From assembly GCA_021296435.1 (NCBI GenBank), contig JAGWAK010000105.1, forward strand, positions 1 through 6,649: DNA of 6,649 nucleotides, given 5' to 3'. The position numbers were made by a program, and so were the translations under genes. Source of the DNA: Acidimicrobiia bacterium (lineage in GTDB: Bacteria; Actinomycetota; Acidimicrobiia; Acidimicrobiales; CATQHL01). Numbering within the stretch: position 1 is the first letter of the stretch; each line of letters begins with the position of its first letter. Under the pieces are notes generated by a model that saw only the letters and a list, made by a program, of their open reading frames with translations, was not told where the DNA came from and did not search any database. Below, piece after piece: positions 5,677-6,649 of the stretch.

Positions 5677-5991
5677 ATGATCGTCGAGCAGCGGGACTAC
5701 CACATCTACACCGGCAAGCTGAAGGAAGTGCTCCGGCTGTACGAGACCGAGGGGATCATCATCCAAAAGGAGGTCCTCGGGAACCTCGTCGGCTGGTTCA
5801 CCACCGAGATCGGCGCCCTCTCGTCGATCTGCGCCATGTGGGGCTACGAGAACTTCGCCGACCGGGAGCAGCGGCGGGCGGCGCTGGCCGCCGACGAACG
5901 CTGGCAGGCCTTCCTGCCGAAACTGCACCCGCTGGTGCACACCCAGCACAACCGGATCCTGGTCCCGACCGCCTTCTCACCGATCCAATGA
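5677..5991 (+). CDS. NIPSNAP-domain protein
   Basis: A 104-residue protein with the pattern of the NIPSNAP family, which folds as a dimeric alpha/beta (ferredoxin-like) barrel. MIVEQRDYHIYTGKLKEVLRLY at the N-terminus matches the usual ExRxYxxxPGKxxEfl opening. LGNLVGWFTTEIGALSSICAMWGY (34-57) is the central strand pair, followed by DREQRRAALAADERWQAFLPK (62-82) and a final strand NRILVPTAFSP. No catalytic residue is established for most bacterial members; the fold is shared with small monooxygenases and stress-response barrels. GAGGAG at 5667-5672, four bases before the ATG, fixes the start. Its stop codon overlaps an ATG of the next gene's frame (ATGA), indicating tight translational coupling with the SDR downstream, and it lies in the same direction as the nucleoside hydrolase. 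Confidence 0.88.
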   Translation: MIVEQRDYHIYTGKLKEVLRLYETEGIIIQKEVLGNLVGWFTTEIGALSSICAMWGYENFADREQRRAALAADERWQAFLPKLHPLVHTQHNRILVPTAFSPIQ

Positions 5992-5998
5992 GCGCCCC

Positions 5999-6004
5999 GG
6001 AGGG
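5999..6004 (+). promoter_or_regulatory. Ribosome binding site deciding the start of the second SDR
   Basis: GGAGGG lies 7 bases before the ATG at 6012. The alternative in-frame ATG at 5988, which overlaps the stop of the NIPSNAP gene, has no purine-rich site ahead of it (CTCACCGATCCA). Confidence 0.65.
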
Positions 6005-6011
6005 CAGCGAC

Positions 6012-6649
6012 ATGTCCGAACTCGTGACACCCAGCAACGAGGACTTCTCCCTCGCCGGCCAGACCGCCATCGTGACCGGCGGCTCCCAGGGCAACGGCCC
6101 CGCCATCGCCGACGGCCTGGCGCGAGCCGGCGCGCGCCTGGTGATCGCCGACCTGTCCGGGGCGCCGCAGGCCGCCACTCGTTATCCCGATGGGATCGGG
6201 GTCACGGCCGACGTCTCAGATCCCGGCGACATCGACGCCATGGTGGACACCGCTATCGAGGCCACCGGTCGAGTCGACATCCTGGTGAACAACGCCGGCA
6301 TGTTCACGTCCATCCCGATGCGGCCCTTCGACGAGATCCCCGTTGAGGAGTGGCGAGCCGTGAACGAGATCAACGTGATCGGCACCTTCCTCGGCTGCCG
6401 GGCCGTGGTGCCGCATATGCGCCGCCAGGGAGGGGGGCGCATCCTGAACATCACCTCCGGGACGGTCTTCCGCGGCGTGCCGCTCCTGTTGCACTACGTG
6501 GCCAGCAAGGGGGCGGTGCTGGCGCTGACACGGGCCCTGGCCCGCGAGCTCGGCGACGACAACGTTCTGGTGAATTCGATCGCCCCCGGGTTCACGATCT
6601 CCGACGGGGTGAAGGAGAACCCCGCGGGTGTGGACTTCGAGGCGGTCAG
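6012..6649 (+). CDS. SDR-family oxidoreductase (partial, runs off the window)
   Basis: The first 212 residues of a classical short-chain dehydrogenase; the end lies beyond the window. Visible motifs are the nucleotide-binding TGGSQGNG (22-29), D47 after beta-2 (suggesting NAD), ADVSD (66-70), NNAG (93-96), N121 in NEINVIGTF, S149 in NITSG, the catalytic Y162 and K166 in YVASK, and IAPGFT (190-195). The glycine motif has Asn (GNG) where Ile is usual (GIG), and helix 1 begins with PAIADGLA. The start at 6012 is backed by GGAGGG; an ATG at 5988 would add eight residues. The gene is coupled to the NIPSNAP gene, and the pair with the nucleoside hydrolase looks like one transcript. The substrate is unknown: an alcohol or keto group of a sugar, cyclic alcohol or acyl compound are all possible. 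Confidence 0.9.
   Translation, partial: MSELVTPSNEDFSLAGQTAIVTGGSQGNGPAIADGLARAGARLVIADLSGAPQAATRYPDGIGVTADVSDPGDIDAMVDTAIEATGRVDILVNNAGMFTSIPMRPFDEIPVEEWRAVNEINVIGTFLGCRAVVPHMRRQGGGRILNITSGTVFRGVPLLLHYVASKGAVLALTRALARELGDDNVLVNSIAPGFTISDGVKENPAGVDFEAV

Noticed and set aside
5988..6011. Start of the second SDR at the ATG overlapping the NIPSNAP stop
   Set aside because: It is possible through coupling, but no ribosome site precedes it, whereas the ATG at 6012 has GGAGGG at good spacing. It was kept only as an alternative.

Overview
The window is GC-rich chromosomal DNA, with codon third positions dominated by G and C. It carries compact catabolic and redox gene sets of a kind common in environmental Actinobacteria. 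An acidimicrobial-type or other high-GC free-living or host-associated lineage would fit, but taxonomy is inference only: there is no rRNA or marker gene here.

Layout: (1) Positions 2-693, plus strand: the 3' end of a molybdopterin-binding subunit of the xanthine dehydrogenase/CoxL family, then a small single-domain cupin. (2) Positions 694-3038: a decayed segment. It holds a broken gamma-glutamylputrescine-oxidase-like flavoprotein gene (minus), a short remnant of a polyamine ABC-transporter substrate-binding protein (plus) fused head-to-head to it, a strong hairpin, and a frameshifted ERG4/ERG24-type sterol reductase homologue (minus). Two copies of a 27-base palindromic repeat, in the same orientation, bracket this segment. 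Every visibly broken gene lies between them and every gene outside looks intact. (3) Positions 3039-4476, minus strand: a two-gene operon in which an RraA-like aldolase-fold protein is followed by an SDR dehydrogenase of the type used in acidic sugar catabolism. (4) Positions 4659-6649, plus strand and divergent from (3): an inosine/uridine-type nucleoside hydrolase, a NIPSNAP-domain protein, and a second SDR dehydrogenase that runs off the window.

How they fit together: the molybdenum hydroxylase, RraA-like protein, two SDRs and nucleoside hydrolase suggest uptake and oxidation of small organic substrates (purines or nucleosides, sugars or sugar acids, 2-oxo acids). The decayed middle looks like a lost polyamine uptake/oxidation locus (PotD-like plus PuuB-like) beside a damaged sterol reductase gene. 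I see no phage, CRISPR, transposase, tRNA or rRNA. I do not see a clearly new biological system. The most informative features are the repeat-bracketed decay zone, the bacterial sterol-reductase homologue with one frame break, and the nucleoside hydrolase-NIPSNAP-SDR gene set.
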